A stretch of DNA of 64,000 nt from Mytilus edulis (taxonomy: Eukaryota > Mollusca > Bivalvia > Mytilida > Mytilidae): the NCBI RefSeq assembly GCF_963676685.1, contig NC_092346.1, forward strand, positions 30,517,133 to 30,581,132, read 5' to 3'. Made by a program: the position numbers and the translations under genes. Numbering within the stretch: the first letter of the stretch is position 1; every line of letters starts with the position of its first letter. This document shows positions 26,601 to 41,600 of the stretch, one piece after another. The notes below the pieces were generated by a model. It worked only from the letters and a program-made list of their open reading frames with translations, had not been told where the DNA came from and made no database searches.

Positions 26601-29600
26601 TTTTGATAGAAATTAAAACCTATTTCATAGATTATCTTTCAAAAACAACAGTTGAACAATTTTCAAAACAAGATCAGTAGGAATTCTTAATTTTTTTAAG
26701 GATTTGGGTTGTTATGTTTTAGGACATTTCTGTCTTTGTGATGCAGCATGTTTTATTATTTGTGTATTTTGTAGGAGCACGACAATGATGCTGAAATTTT
26801 AATTAGCAGTTTAGCCAATAATTATGATGACGAAGACATTGATATAGGTAAGTATTACGCATGATGTGAAAAATTTTGTAGATAATACATCCACGTTAAC
26901 ATTATTAATGAATATGTCTACGTCAGTTCCTTCTTCAGGGTTGAAAAAAAAATATGATGAAAAGTCATCAGAAAATCAATTCAAATATTTTTACAATTTT
27001 TAATTTTTTCAGAATAGCATGTTGAAATAATCAAATGAATTTTTATCAAAATTGCATGTAATCATTAACCCTTTCACCGATGAGGCCCGGTTTACTGGGA
27101 TTCACGCTTCAGACAGCTAACGATGAGTCCCGTTTTACTGGGATCGGAATACCTCTTTTATATTTCCCGCTTAAAACAGTGCAAACATGAGTTATCTTTC
27201 TTTGTTGAATACCCGGACGAAAGTGTTAACATGGCGCTTCCGTTTGTTGAAAACCGTGTCAAAATCAGAGGAATTTACGAGAATTTGAAATGAGGGAACA
27301 TTTTTTTTTAAAGAATATGGAAGAATTGAAGCCAAACTTGTATACTTTTTTTACATTAAATGTCATTTCGTGTTCAAAACACTTGGAATGGACATCGTTC
27401 AGTGTAAGGAATTTTCAAAAGTTTGCCGTTTTGGGTCAAAGAGCAGAATTTTGAGAATTTCACCTAGATAATGCCAACAATTTGAAAATTTGAATATTTA
27501 TGAAGAAAAAATTATCAAAACATGAACCTAACTGTGAACATGGTGTTAGTGAATGAAATAAAGACACAAATAACTACTGACAAGTTTTTATTGACATTGA
27601 TTATGAAGATCTCCCACTTGAGTAATAGTAGCCAGGGAAGCCATCGTCTCAGAGTAGCTTCTGTCTGGGCAGCTATTGGTGAAAGGGTTAATAGAATTCT
27701 TTGGTTTTGACGATGTATTAGAAAATTTGACTCCATGATATACTTGCTTAAAATGGCCTTAAACATGTACAGCTATGTAGAAAGAAGTCCCTAACACTAT
27801 ATAGAAATAGTTTTCATTTTAATACACATCACAAATATTGAACTTACTCCAGGGATTAAAAAAAAAACCAAACTTTTGATGCTCAATTTATTTCTTATGT
27901 CTTACGTCAGTTTGTATGAATTGAAACATTTTATGATTCATAATGTTCAATGTTTTAATGTTGATATATTTCAGCGGTAAAACTTTCACAAGTAGAAAAG
28001 TACAGAACAAGATTAAAAGAAAGAGAAAGAAGAAAACGACTTGCGAGAGGATACAATCTTTTACAAAGTGCTACTACTATAGGGAAACAAAAATCTCAAA
28101 CTCCAAAGAAAAGAATTCATAAAGAAGAAAGGTACATTATACTTTGATACTCTATTTATTGGTAACTAGATATAGTCTAAAAGTTGCACAAATCATTTAA
28201 TAGAAGAGCAAATGATATGGGATACCCATCCATGTTACAAAATCAGTAAATACACAGCAAATAAAACACAAAAAGCAAAGAAAGAGTATTTTGATGGCTG
28301 TTCTTCATCTCAAAGTCACAGAATGGCTCTCAAGGACCTCGGTGGCAGAATTGTCTAATTATTTACTACTGTGATCACTAGCCAGTCAACACTGAGGTTA
28401 TGAGTACAAACCCTGCTCGTGTGGGTGCACTCGACTACAATCTTAATTGACTAGGATTGTCAGTTTTCCTAACGAAGGTCGGTGGTTTTCTCTGGGCACT
28501 CCGACTTCCTCCACCAATAAAAACTGACCACCACTAAATAACCCAAAAGTGGTGCTAAAATATGGCATTTAAACACAAAATCAAATCAAATCACAGTATG
28601 GCTTGCCAAAAGATTGAAACTGAGATTTAAAACTTGAAACTTAAGCAGAATTGTTTTCAATATGAATTTCATCCATTAGAATTGGTGATGTTTATCTCAG
28701 TTTGTTTGATGTAAAAAAAATTGTAATCTGTTGTTTTTAAAATGGTGAGGGCTATTCCATTAAAATGTATGTAGGAGGGTAGGAAGGGACTTTCAAAACA
28801 TCCCTACAACCAAGAATCTCTTTTAGACAAATTTTGTATTATGTTAATAGATGCAAACTGAAAAATACCCATGACCCACACTCAATAATTCAGCTTCCCT
28901 TCCTACCCTCCCACATACATTTTAATGGAATAGCCCTGATCAGATCTTTACATCCAGCCCAAAATGTACAAAACACAATTTTTATCATTTCTATTTGTAT
29001 ATTTTCAATGAAGCAAGTTACAAATGTAGTAGCAGCTACAACGAATGTAAGTGACAAGTTTTTGGGATACGATTGCTTTCAAGCAATCTGTAGACTTATA
29101 CCGGTGGCTCAGAGTAATTTCCCTCACGTCAATCGTTTTATTCTAAACATTAAGGAACATCTCAGATTCTTATGATTGTCTTGCTTTAAAAGGTAAAAAC
29201 AAACAAAGGGATTGAACTTAATCAACTTTCCTATAATGTTCTTTTCATAATCTTCATGTTTGATAATTCCCTCAACTTCGATGTGTGTTTTTAACAACAC
29301 GGAAAATCAGAATTAAGCAGTATTTATATTTAGTGTAGTTATAAATTTAGAAACAAGTCAGAGGGAATTCCCAGTTTTGATAAAATGCGAGAGTTCTCTG
29401 AATACCGATAAATCTATTTCTGTCATATAAGAACTGAAGTGGAGTTTTTCTTATATGTTACCGTTATGAAACTGATATTTGAGATTGTACTTCCATAAAG
29501 AAATTCAGAAACATCTAGGTCGTTTAATAAGCATTTAATATATCTTGCCCCAGGGTTTGATTTGGAAATTATGCGCATGCGTATAGTTTTCTAAACTTTA

Positions 29601-32600
29601 AGGGGTTTTAGATTGAATGGTTGCTCTGGATTCCCCACTCAATTAATTAATTTATAACTCATGGGATCTTTTCTATGTTTGTCTGCTATTGAGGGTTATT
29701 GTTGTTGCATAATTTTAAATCATATGCATCATTTAGATTAAAATAAATATATTTCACATCTTAGAACACCCCTTCAGGCGAAATGGAGTCTTCCATATTA
29801 TCGTTTCGAGTTCTCTCCCTTCCCGCAGTAACTTCCGTGAATTCTGAATATAAACAAGACGTCGAGTATTAGCTGGTTCTGTCAATAAATGTCGTATTAT
29901 ATTAAAAACGAATGCAATTTAAACCGATAAATGTGTACGGAAAGGAGCCATGATGACTGACCCAAAGGAAATTAAATATTTAAAGAGTTAGGAATGGGGT
30001 TCCTCTTAGAATTAACGTAGGAAAAAGGTGATAGATACGAATTGAAATCTACATCTACATCATAGGACGATCGATCAGCACATTGATGACTATACGTCGG
30101 CGCATCGCTAACAGACACTTAATAAAATATAATGTAACCAATAAGTGAAATAAAATACCTTCTCTGACATCTCTCACTCTGAGTCAGTCAGTGACTGCTG
30201 TGGAAAGTAAACTTGGTATTGATAGTACAAAAATAAAACACAATAGACCTAATTACATTGTTCATACACTTTTACCCGGGTTTGGCTATTTTGTAACTAT
30301 TTTACATGTCTGTTTGTCATTTGAATTAGTTTTGAAAATAATATTATCCAGCTACATGCATACATGTGTCAATGTAACAATGGCAATCGTATCCCTCAGA
30401 GCAATCTGCTCTTTGATTAACAAAATCATCTTTAAAATGTTTGTAGAGTTGATAGGACATAGTTTACCATGTAATATGTTTTCATTGTCTTGTAAACTAA
30501 TTTTTTACAACAGAGTATCATTTCATCTTGTGAAAATACAACTGCATTTATGTATTGAATATTTTACAGGGAATTCCAAGATAAAATGAAGGTTTTTGCA
30601 CAGTTTCATACCCTGTCTGAACATGAGACTTTTTTAGAAAATATACAAAGTAAGATTTATTTATTGTCATCATATAAAATAGTAGGAAAAAAAATATAGA
30701 GGTTGATTTCAATTTATGAAACTATAGATTTTGTTTATATATAACATTTGTTTTACCAGCCTTAAATAGTTTTCAAAATTACTCCAAAATGAGAGCACAT
30801 CAGTAATTGGTATTCAATTTCACAGTGTTGAAAAAGAACGAACTTTCAAGTTGCAGATTTAAGCATTTTATAGAATATTATGTAAATCTTTTCCTTGAAA
30901 CAATTATGATCAACAGTACATGTACCTGTATGAGTATACATTGTATAAGAACTTATCAATATGAAATTTTATCCATTTGTTTTGTTAATGTTGATTTTTG
31001 AAAACAAAGTGAACCTTTCATCGAATAAGTTATACAAGACCATAGGGTATATTTTGTCTCACAAGAAGCAACATGAAACTCTGGTTTTCCATAAGCATGA
31101 TTTGAATACCGATTTGCTAAAGGGACTAGAGGATAATTATATTCATCTTATTAAGTGTACATAACAGTCTATAATTTATGATTTTTTTTCTTCTGTCAAA
31201 TGTTTTTTAAAAGAGAGATGGAAGGAACCCAAAGTATTCTCAAACTTATAATATAAAAAAACAAGATTTCAAGGTCATGGTAAAAAAAACAAAGACGGAC
31301 AGTAGCCTGAGCAAAAAGTGAACAACATGAACCACAACAAATAATGGATGTTTGCATGTGCCCCCAAAGGGTTAACAGATCCTGCTCAACATGTGGCACC
31401 CATCATGTTGCTTATGGAAGTACAAATTTGGTGATAAGTCTTAATTCAGTGATGTCGCATTCAAAGAAAAGAGTATGAGATTATGGTAATATCGACCAGA
31501 ACATTCAATATTTTGAATTAGGGGCATTTTAACATGATAAACAAATTTAAACAAAAGTAGATACTCAATTTTGCACTTTGTTAAAATATTCAGGTTATGG
31601 TCTATTTTTTTTTTAGAAGAGAAAGATCTGAAAGAAAGAATACAAGAATTGTTGAAATACAGAAAACATGGTATTACCAAACTAGATGGTATGTAAATAT
31701 GTTGCCACTTAAAATTAAGAATGTTTGATATCTAGCTGAGGGAGGATAATGTTTATTTTGCTATTTCCTTATATTTGAATTATTTTATGGTATTTTATTT
31801 AAGTGTAGCCTAGGAGGGATCACTGTTAAGGCAAAGCAAAATAAAACATATTGAACAAAAATTTCTTTATATATGTACACTTAAAAAAAACCCAGATGGT
31901 ATGCAAATGATATTTCACAACACTTAGATATATATTTTTGTGGTATACGGTAACATTTCTTTTCACTTTCATACATTTCATGCTTGAATGTATGCAAATT
32001 GATAGATTTGGTCAATTTCTGACAAGTTATTATTGTACTTTGTTCATTACATTTCATGGTTGATTGATTTTGGTAATATTTTGAGTTTGTCTCATGAGTA
32101 TAATTGTTAAAATTATGATGGGAAATCATTGTTAGAATTTAATCTGTTGACTTAATGAGCATGTATTTTTTTTTAAGTGAATATGTCTTGAACATTATCC
32201 TTCAAATTTCTGGTTTCTATACAGGTGTTGGTTTTGCTTGCATGAATAATCTTCTTTTCATTGAACACTACTCCAACTGAAGGTTTTTAAAATACATGTA
32301 CTTTCACTTGATTTGATAAGTTCTATTAAACAAAACAAACATAATTATGAAGAATAAGGGGTGACTAGGAAAGTTTTTAATATTTTAGATTACCCTTGTC
32401 TGTCTGTACTTAATTAATTGATTCCTCTTCCTAAATATTAGTTGGCCTCAAACATCTGTTGTTCAACCTATATATACCCAATCTTTTTTACCCCAAAACA
32501 CAGTTTATTTCAAATTTATGGGGCATCTCTTCTATTGTTCTCTGAAATAAGCTAGCCATGGATCATGATCCAGTCACCTCCTCTCCACCCTTGGGGGACT

Positions 32601-35600
32601 TGGATAGAATTTCAGTTCCTTATTACCATCTATCAGGGATCAAGTTTGAGTTTGGGTGATTTTATTTTAACTTCTTCAGTTATTTCACATGCACTGTATC
32701 AATGGAAACGCTGCTAAATTCACGGTTTCTGCATGCCAACTTTATTTTGCCTAAACCAAATGTAATGAAACTTACACAATGCTAATTCCTTCTAACATGG
32801 GTCAAGTTTGAATTTGGATGCATCACTTTCACTGTTGTTGAGTTATATCTCTTTATAAATGAAAAAAAATGCTGAATTTGCTGTAAATTTACAAGTGAGG
32901 AAGGGGCATTCGTTTTTATATTGTTTGTTACGGTTATTTGAGATTTTGAAGTTATATATTTGTTTGCATGAGTTTCAAATTACATGTTTCTCAAATTACA
33001 TGTTTTTCATGCTTTATCTATATACCCCGTCAAAACATTCCAAGTTTTTGAAACTGATGCTTCTAACTGAAGCAGCAATGAGTCAAGCTTTGGTCTTTTT
33101 CGTTATTAAATTAGACCCATTTGAAATCAATTGGTTATTGAATACAGGAAAAATTAAATATCAGTTTGTTTTTATACTGTAACAGTTTTGGGTGTCATTT
33201 CAGTAGAGGAAGACAAAAATAGAATGCATGATGAAACTGGGTTAAGGCACAATCACTTTTAAACAAATTTAATGAATCGGAATCGAAGGTCAAAGTTTGG
33301 TAATATTCTATTTACTAAATTTCTGGATTTGAACAAGGTTACCGTTTCTTGTCAAAAATAAAATGCATGTGATGATTGAAACCATGGCAACAGCTGAGGG
33401 AGAGGTGGTGCATGGTTTAATTTCTTCTTTGTACTACTTCAGATATTGACGTATTTGAAGATGAAAAGTACAAACGAGATAAAAAGAAAGAGAATAAAAA
33501 GAAAATGGTGAGCATCATTTTTCTTTCATGCCACTTTGACCTTTGAACATTTTAAATGCACATTGTTGACATTCTATATTGTAAACCAACTTTTTTTCCA
33601 ATACTGTTTTTTTTTCTCGAGAATATCGTTGTCTGTGAAGTTCATGTCATTAATGTATTGATGGAACTTTGCAGTTTTGTGATTTTTTCATTCACAGAGA
33701 GTAATTTGATGTTGTTATCTTTTTTAATCCAATAGAAATCCTTGAAAGAAGTAACTGCTTGCAAATAAAAGTTGGTTTACAGTAGTTCTTTCATCATTTA
33801 CATCGTTGAAAAATTAGAGAGAAAAAACTGTTGCCATTTCATCAGATGCACACACACATATTTCAACACATGTAACATGATTATCACAATGCTATTTATT
33901 TATCATCCTTTCTCATTAAAATGTTGTAGACAGTATTTCATTTATTGCCCATTTCAGACAATGGGGTCATTAACGTTTGGAGTACAGTTATTTTACTCAA
34001 AACTCAGAAATCAACCAATTAAAATACTTGATTGGTGTTTTATCGTCCTAAATATGCATGAAATATTTGCCACTGGACATTAAGCAACCAACAATCAATG
34101 ATTTGGTGTTTGGAGCACACATTTTGTACTATTTTGAAAAGTTTGATGATCCAATCACAAAATGTCAAAGATTTTTCAACTTGCATAGGCCTTGCGGTCA
34201 TAAAAATTTACAGTATTATTATCAGACTAGGTATTCAACAAATTAAGATCTAGATTTAATGACTCAAGCAAACATTTTATAATCTGAGTACTGAGTTTAA
34301 AAGTTTTATGACTGTATGCCTAGCACTCATAATTTGATAGAGAGAAAAACTGAGAGGACAAGGGGAATAGTTTTGTGTTGATATCTTTCTCTATATCTAC
34401 TTCTGTACAATACATATCTACCCTTGTAGATCTTTCAGCTGAAAATCACATTGTCAATACTTGAATTTACATTGAATATATTCAAAAATATCAGTTAGTT
34501 TTGGTACAGTGTATTTAAGATTTGTATTTTGCATATATTTTCATATTCATGTAATCTAGAAAAGCACTTTTATATCTATTTTTCAGGGAAATATCACTCC
34601 TTTATCAAAAAGAAGTTCAATGGCTTCAAAAAAGGCCGCCGTCGCTACAGAGTAAGTTCCTGTTTTACTTGATATCTTATTTTATGTAAAATTAGTAACA
34701 AATCTATGGCTTCTATGAATTATTTAGATAATAAATAAGGTGATTTAAAATACTGAAGCAAAGATAAGATTGTAGTGTGTATGGCATTTCTATTTTACCC
34801 CCTGTAATATAAAAGCAACAAATTGGATCTTGATAAAAGGGGATTTACATAGTAGGTAAATGATGAGTTTGCTCTAAATATAGCTTTATTGAGAACTTTA
34901 TTACACTATTGTTTACAAAGCGAAAGAAGCATGTCATATTAGAATTGATAACAAGGTATCAATATACCCTACTTATCACTAGATCTACAAGCTAAGTCGG
35001 ACTTGTGCTTTTAAGCTCACAAGCAAGGTAACAGATGTCAGAATGACAAAACACCAAAAAAAATTCTGGAAATGAGTTAAATCCTTTGAACTGGTTCTAG
35101 ATAAGGTCTAAAAAAATTTGCTGTGAGTTTCAGAAAATTTTAGTTTACAATTGAAAGATTTTAATATTAATTCGAAACTTACCATAGTTTTGAATAACAG
35201 ATGTGATAATGTTTTTATTATGTTCTTGTATCAATTTGTGTCCATATGTGGACTCTATATAAGTTTTGTTTCATTGATCAAAATTCAAATTAATCACACA
35301 TAAAATTTGCCATTTCAGAGAAAAATTAGATATACTTATAGACGAAGACGAATTAAAAGATGAAAATAATGAGAATATTCCTAAGGAGGCATGCAATATG
35401 CCCGGTTTTGACATGTTGTCAGACCGAGAGAGAAGGGTAAGCATATTAGGTCTGAGACCACCATTGTCGTCCCTTGATTTTCATTGTTCACAAATATAGT
35501 CCCTAGTGTTGACAGTGGGTTACTTGCCATTAATTTTTATACCCCTTCCAAATTTATTTCTCCATGTTTAATGCCTCAAATTGCAAGTAGGGGGGTGAAA

Positions 35601-38600
35601 TTACACTGTAAAAAAAATTGGGTCCAGAATTTTAAAGGAAAGTAGTGATTTGGTCCAGCTGAAAAAGGTTTAAAATTAGCACTTCCGAAGCTGTCAAAAG
35701 ATTTCAAGACGCCGTAAACATAAAATTGTCCATATTTTGAGTTAAAGACGATGAAGTTTTCTATAGATTTGATATAATTTGTCCCAAAAGTAGTACTACA
35801 CACTGTAAAAGTTTCTTTGAGAAAGCGCAGGTGGGATTTTTTTTATTTTCATTTATGTTCTAAAAGAAATGCACTACGAAATAATTGTGGTCTCGGACCT
35901 AAGAATAGACTATCTGTAACATAAGAGATGGAATTAGTATATTGAGACTTGTTGCAAAACATATGGTATTACTCAATTTATTTCACTTGACTGGACGGAG
36001 TTTAATCGATTCACTCATAATAAACCAGTCCATCTGTAGATAGGTGTTTTAGAATAAACTCATCAATGAAGTGTCCAGTCATTCTTTTGTAAATTCCTTT
36101 GATGACACTGATAGGTGATTAGAAATCTGTTACAATTATAACGGCAATCATCCTAATCACACACATCTTCAAATAGACTATCATTTGAAATAACATTGGT
36201 AATATTGACTATTTCATTAAAATCAGTGGATGGGTACACTTCCATAAAATTACAAAAGAGAAGTATTCAATTCTTATTAGCTCACCTGGCCCGAAGGGCC
36301 AAGTGAGCTTTTCTCATCACTTGGCGTCCGGCGTCCGTCGTCGTCCGTCGTCGTCCGTCGTCGTCCTGCGTCCGTCGTCGTTAACTTTTACAAAAATCTT
36401 CTCCTCTGAAACTGCTGGGCCAAATTTAACCAAACATGGCCAAAATCATTATTAGGGTATCTAGTTTAAAAATTGTGTCCGGTGACACGGCCAACCAACC
36501 AAGATGGCCGCCATGGCTAAAAATAGAACATAGGGGTAAAATGCAGTTTTTGGCTTATAACTCAAAAACCAAAGCATTTAGAGCAAATCTGACATGGGGT
36601 AAAATTGTTTATCAGGTCAAGATCTATCTGCCCTGAAATTTTCAGATGAATCGAACAACCCGTTTATAGGTTGCTGCCCCTGAATTGGTAATTTTGAGAA
36701 AATTTTGCTGTTTTTGGTTATTATCTTGAATATTATTATAGATATAGATAAACTGTAAACAGCAAAAATGTTCAGCAAAGTAAGATCTACAAATAAGTCA
36801 ACATGACCAAAATGGTCTGTTGACCCCTTTAGAAGTTATTGCCCTTTATAGTCAATTTTTAACCATTTTTCGTAAATCTTAATTATCTTTTACAAAAATC
36901 TTCTCCTCTGAAACTACTGGGCCAAATTAAACCAAACTTGGCCACAATCATCATTCGGGTATCTAGTTTAAAAATTGTGTCCGGTGATCCGGCCAACCAA
37001 CCAAGATGGCCGCCATGGCTAAAAATAGAACATAGGGGTAAAATGCAGTTTTTGGCTTATCACTCAAAAACTGAAGCATATAGAGCAAATCTGACATGTA
37101 GTAAAATTGTGTATCAGGTCAAGATCTATCTGCCCTGAAATTTTGAGATGTATCGGACAACTCGTTGATAGGTTGCTGCCCCTGAATTGGTAATTTTAAG
37201 GAAATTTTGCTGTTTTTGGTTATTATCTTGAATATTATTATAGATAGAGATAAACTGTAAACAGCAAAAATGTTCAGTTAAGTATGATCTACAAATAAGT
37301 CAACATGACCAAAATGGTCTGTTGACCCCTTTAGGAGTTATTGCCCTTTATAGTCAATTTTTAACCATTTTTCGTAGATCTTAGTTATCTTTTACAAAAA
37401 TCTTCTCCTCTGAAACTACTGGACCAGATTTAACCAAACATGGCCAAAATCATTATTAGGGTATCTAGTTTAAAAATTGTGTCCGGTGACCCAGCCAACC
37501 AACCAAGATGGCCGCCATGGCTAAAAATAGAACATAGGGGTAAAATGCAGTTTTGGCTTATCACTCAAAAACCAAAGCATTTAGAGCAAATCTGACATGT
37601 GGTAAAATTGTTTATCAGGTCAAGATCTATCTGCAACAACAAAAGAAAGAGAGTTTTTAACGACCTCAGCTGGCTATACAACCGTTGCACAATCAACTGA
37701 ATTTTGCAGAAATCATTTATAGGATAGATTGCCCTTATATGATAATTTTTTATTACCTTTTTGTTTTTTTTGGCAAAGGCGGGGGGGTTGCGCAACAACA
37801 AAACTACTTCACAACTTTCTCATTACGTTGCATTTCTTGTTAGATAAATTTTACAAAAATTCTCCCCTGAACAACTGTCGGATTTAAACAAACTTGGTTT
37901 AAATCACCACTAGGATATCCAGGGACCACTGTGTATGATGACCCTGCCTGCCCACATGGCTGAAATAAAACATAGGTTTCAAATGCACTCTTTAGTATTA
38001 TATCTCTGAAACTAAACAACAGTACAACAGTTGCATTTATCATGCAACAATTGTAAATAAAAATATCAGGTGAGCGACACAGGGTCCTTGGACCCTCTAG
38101 TTATTACATTTCTCTAATTCTTACTTTTTTAACTTTTTCCTGAACTGTTGATACTTTTTTTTAAACAACATGTGGTCCCTTTGATCTCAGTCATTTGATA
38201 ACCACATTAAATTTTTCTGCTTTCCTCTGAAATTCCTATTGTGTTGTCATGAAAAAAGGTGACTATGCCAGATGACGTCACACATCAAGAACACATCTTT
38301 TTTGAAGGTTGTTCGAAAAGAATGATTTTAAGATTGTCTGCATATAGTCTTAAAATCATGAGAGACAGATTCCACCATCAAATTCACGTGTTATATCAAA
38401 TTTTCTTATTCAACTGCATTGTTGTAACATAATCATGGGGTGAAAATGCTCTTATGAATGTTGCATTTTAACCCGTTCACTGATAGCTGCCCAGACAGAA
38501 GCTACTCCGAGACGATGGCTTCCCTGGGTACAACTTAAGTGGGAGATCTTCATAATAAATGTCAATAAAAACTTGTCTGTAGTTATTTTTGTCTTTATTT

Positions 38601-41600
38601 CATTCACTATTAAACACCATGTTCAGAGTTTTGTTCATGTTTTGATAATTTTTTCTTCATAAAATATTCAAATTTTCAAATTTTCGGCATTATTTAGGTG
38701 AAATTCTCAAAATTCTGCTCTTTGACCCAACATCGTATTTTTTTTAACCAAAACGGCAAAATTTTGAAAAATTTAATGAGGCTGTACAAATTCCTTACAC
38801 TGAACGATGTCCATTCCAAGTGTTTTGTACATGAAACAACATTTTATGTAAAAAAAAGTATAGTAGTTTAACTTCAATTCTTCCATATTCTTTCAAAAAA
38901 AATGTTCCCTAATTTCAAATTCTCGTAAATTTCCTCTGATTTTGACACGGTTTTCAACAAACGGAAGCGCCATGTTTACACTTTCATCCGGGTATTCAAC
39001 AAAGAAAGATAACTCATGTTTGTACCGTTTTGAGGGGGAAATATAAAAGAGGTATTTCTATCCCGGTAAAACGAAACTCATCATCAGCTGTCTGAAGCAT
39101 GAATCCTGGTAAACCAGGCCTCATTGGCGAAAGGGTTAAGGGGAATAAAATATAATTGGGAATGCTTCATGTTTGATGTCAGCCAATCAAAAGTATGGAT
39201 TCTTATGAAACATACAATAATGTAGTATAGTATTAAAATTTTGTTTATTTTTCATTTCTAGCTTTGCAGCTCAATTGGAATGACATATGCCAACTATCAA
39301 ACCATCAAGACATGCATAATAAAGGTAAATTGTTATACAAATGTTATGCTGAGGCCGAGAAAAAAAAGATCCGTGTTTCCGGTAACCCGACCGACCCTGT
39401 TTTTTTAGCCCCGACCCTAACTTTTTTATTGGATCTTCCAAAAAAAAAAAAAAAAAAATTTATCAACCGACCCTGTTTTTGACACAGGCTTCTGATAGAT
39501 GACATAATATTTTTTCTCTCTTGCTTCCTCTTGCATAGAAAGCCAGTAAAACATTTTATTAATGTCAAAAGGTATTCCAAATAGGTTAAAATCCAAGAAA
39601 TTTGCACAGCAGGTGCTTCAAAAACATTGCAAATGGCACACTTCCGGTTTTTGAAACTAATTACGGATCCGGACTTGGAAAAAACATGATAATTTTCCGG
39701 ATTTCATTTACGATGTCAAAAAAAAAAAAAAAAAAAAAAAAAAAGAATTCCGACCTACCGACCCTATTTTTCAAAATGATGTTACCGGAAACACATATCT
39801 TTTTTTTTTAGGCCTGAGTTCACACGTAATTCGAATTCGATTCGCATTAGGGCTATTCCAGAAAAAAATGTATGGGGGTTGGAAGGCAGTTTTTGTCAGC
39901 ACCAGCCACCCAGACAATTGTAATTGAGAATTATAGTGCATTATAGTGTGAAAAGTTGCTCTGATACCCATCACCCATGTATTATTAATATAATGTGCCT
40001 TCCAACCCCCCATACATTTTTTTTGGAATAGCCCTTAACTAATTCGAATTAGTTTAATTTGCATTCAAAACGATTTACGTCCTAACGTCAATTCTAATTC
40101 GAATTACAATGTGCGTCAAATTCGCTTTACTGTCCAAACGACGTTAACTTTTAATTCATATTAACAAAAACGTATTTCTAATTCGAATTAACCAATTCGA
40201 ATCAATTCGAATTAAAAAAGAAGAGTGTGTGAACACGATTAACAAATTCAATTAGCATTCGATTAGAATTCAATTCGAAATAAATGTCCGTGTGAACGAG
40301 GCATTAAAATTGGTATGAATAATACCAATTACTGGGGGAAAAAAATATCAAAAATACCAATGAAAATGGAAAATGTGAAAATCCCTATCAAACGAAATAA
40401 TCAAAAGCTGAAACTCATGAAACTCATCAACGAATGTAAAACAACTGTCATAGTTCATAAATCAACCCATTTTACAAGAAAAACAAGGATAATGATAGGA
40501 TACTATACTGTCAAAAGTCTACGCAGTCAAAAAAAATAATAACTCTGGAACAATAAGAAATATTTAAAAAAAAACTCAAATTTATGACAAAAGACAGCAA
40601 CCCACGTAGTCATGACTTTGGACAGGGTTGATTTAGTCTTTTTTTAGCTCACCTGTCCCGAAGGGACAAGTGAGCTTATGCCATCACTTGGCGTCCGTCG
40701 TCTGTCGTCGTCGTAAACTATTTTAAGAATCTTCTCCTCTGAAACTACTGGGCCAAATACTTTCAAACTTTAACTGAATGTTCCTTAGGGTATCTTATTT
40801 AAAAATTGTATCCGAAGTTTTGATCTATCAACAAACATGGTCGCCATTGCTAAAAATAGAACATAGGGGTCAAATGCAGTTTTTGGCTTATAACTCAAAA
40901 ACCAAAGCATTAAGAGCAAATCTGACATGGGGTATTATTGTTTATCAGGTCAAGATCTATCTTCCCTGAAATTTTCAGATGAATCAGACAACCCTTTGTT
41001 GGGTTGCTGCCCCTGAATTGGTAATGTTAAGGAAATTTTGCTGTTTTTGGTTATTATCTTGAATATTATTATAGATAGAGATAAACTGTAAACAGGAATA
41101 ATGTTCAGCAAAGTAAGATTTACAAATAAGTCAACATGACGGAAATGGTCAGTTGACCCCTTTAGGAGTTATTGCCCTTTATAGTCAATTTTTAACCATT
41201 TTTCGTAAATCTTAGTAATCTTTCACAAAAATCTTCTCCTCTGAAACTACTGGGCCAAATACTTCCAAACTTTAATTGAATGTTCCTTAGGGTATCAAGT
41301 TTGTAAATTGTATCCGAAGTTATGATCTATCAACAAACATGGTCGCCATTGCTAAAAATAGAACATAGGGGTCAAATGCAGTTTTTGGCTTATAACTCAA
41401 AAACCAAAGCATTTAGAGCAAATCTGACATGGGGTAATTTTGTTTATCAGGTCAAGATCTATCTGCCCTGAAATTTTCAGATGAATCAGACAACCTGTTG
41501 TTGGGTTGCTGCCCCTGAATTGGTAATTTTAAGGAAATTTTGCTGTTTTTGGTTATTATCTTGAATATTATTATAGATAGAGATAAACTGTAAACAGGAA

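Noticed and set aside
30191-30589. 132-codon frame in TADA2B intron 9
   Set aside because: Runs through a verified splice acceptor in another frame; composition is like intron sequence.
36436-40969. 66-codon frames repeated at 36436, 36938 and 40778 as a gene family
   Set aside because: They recur with the ~500-bp repeat unit and carry unit-specific changes; not a protein.
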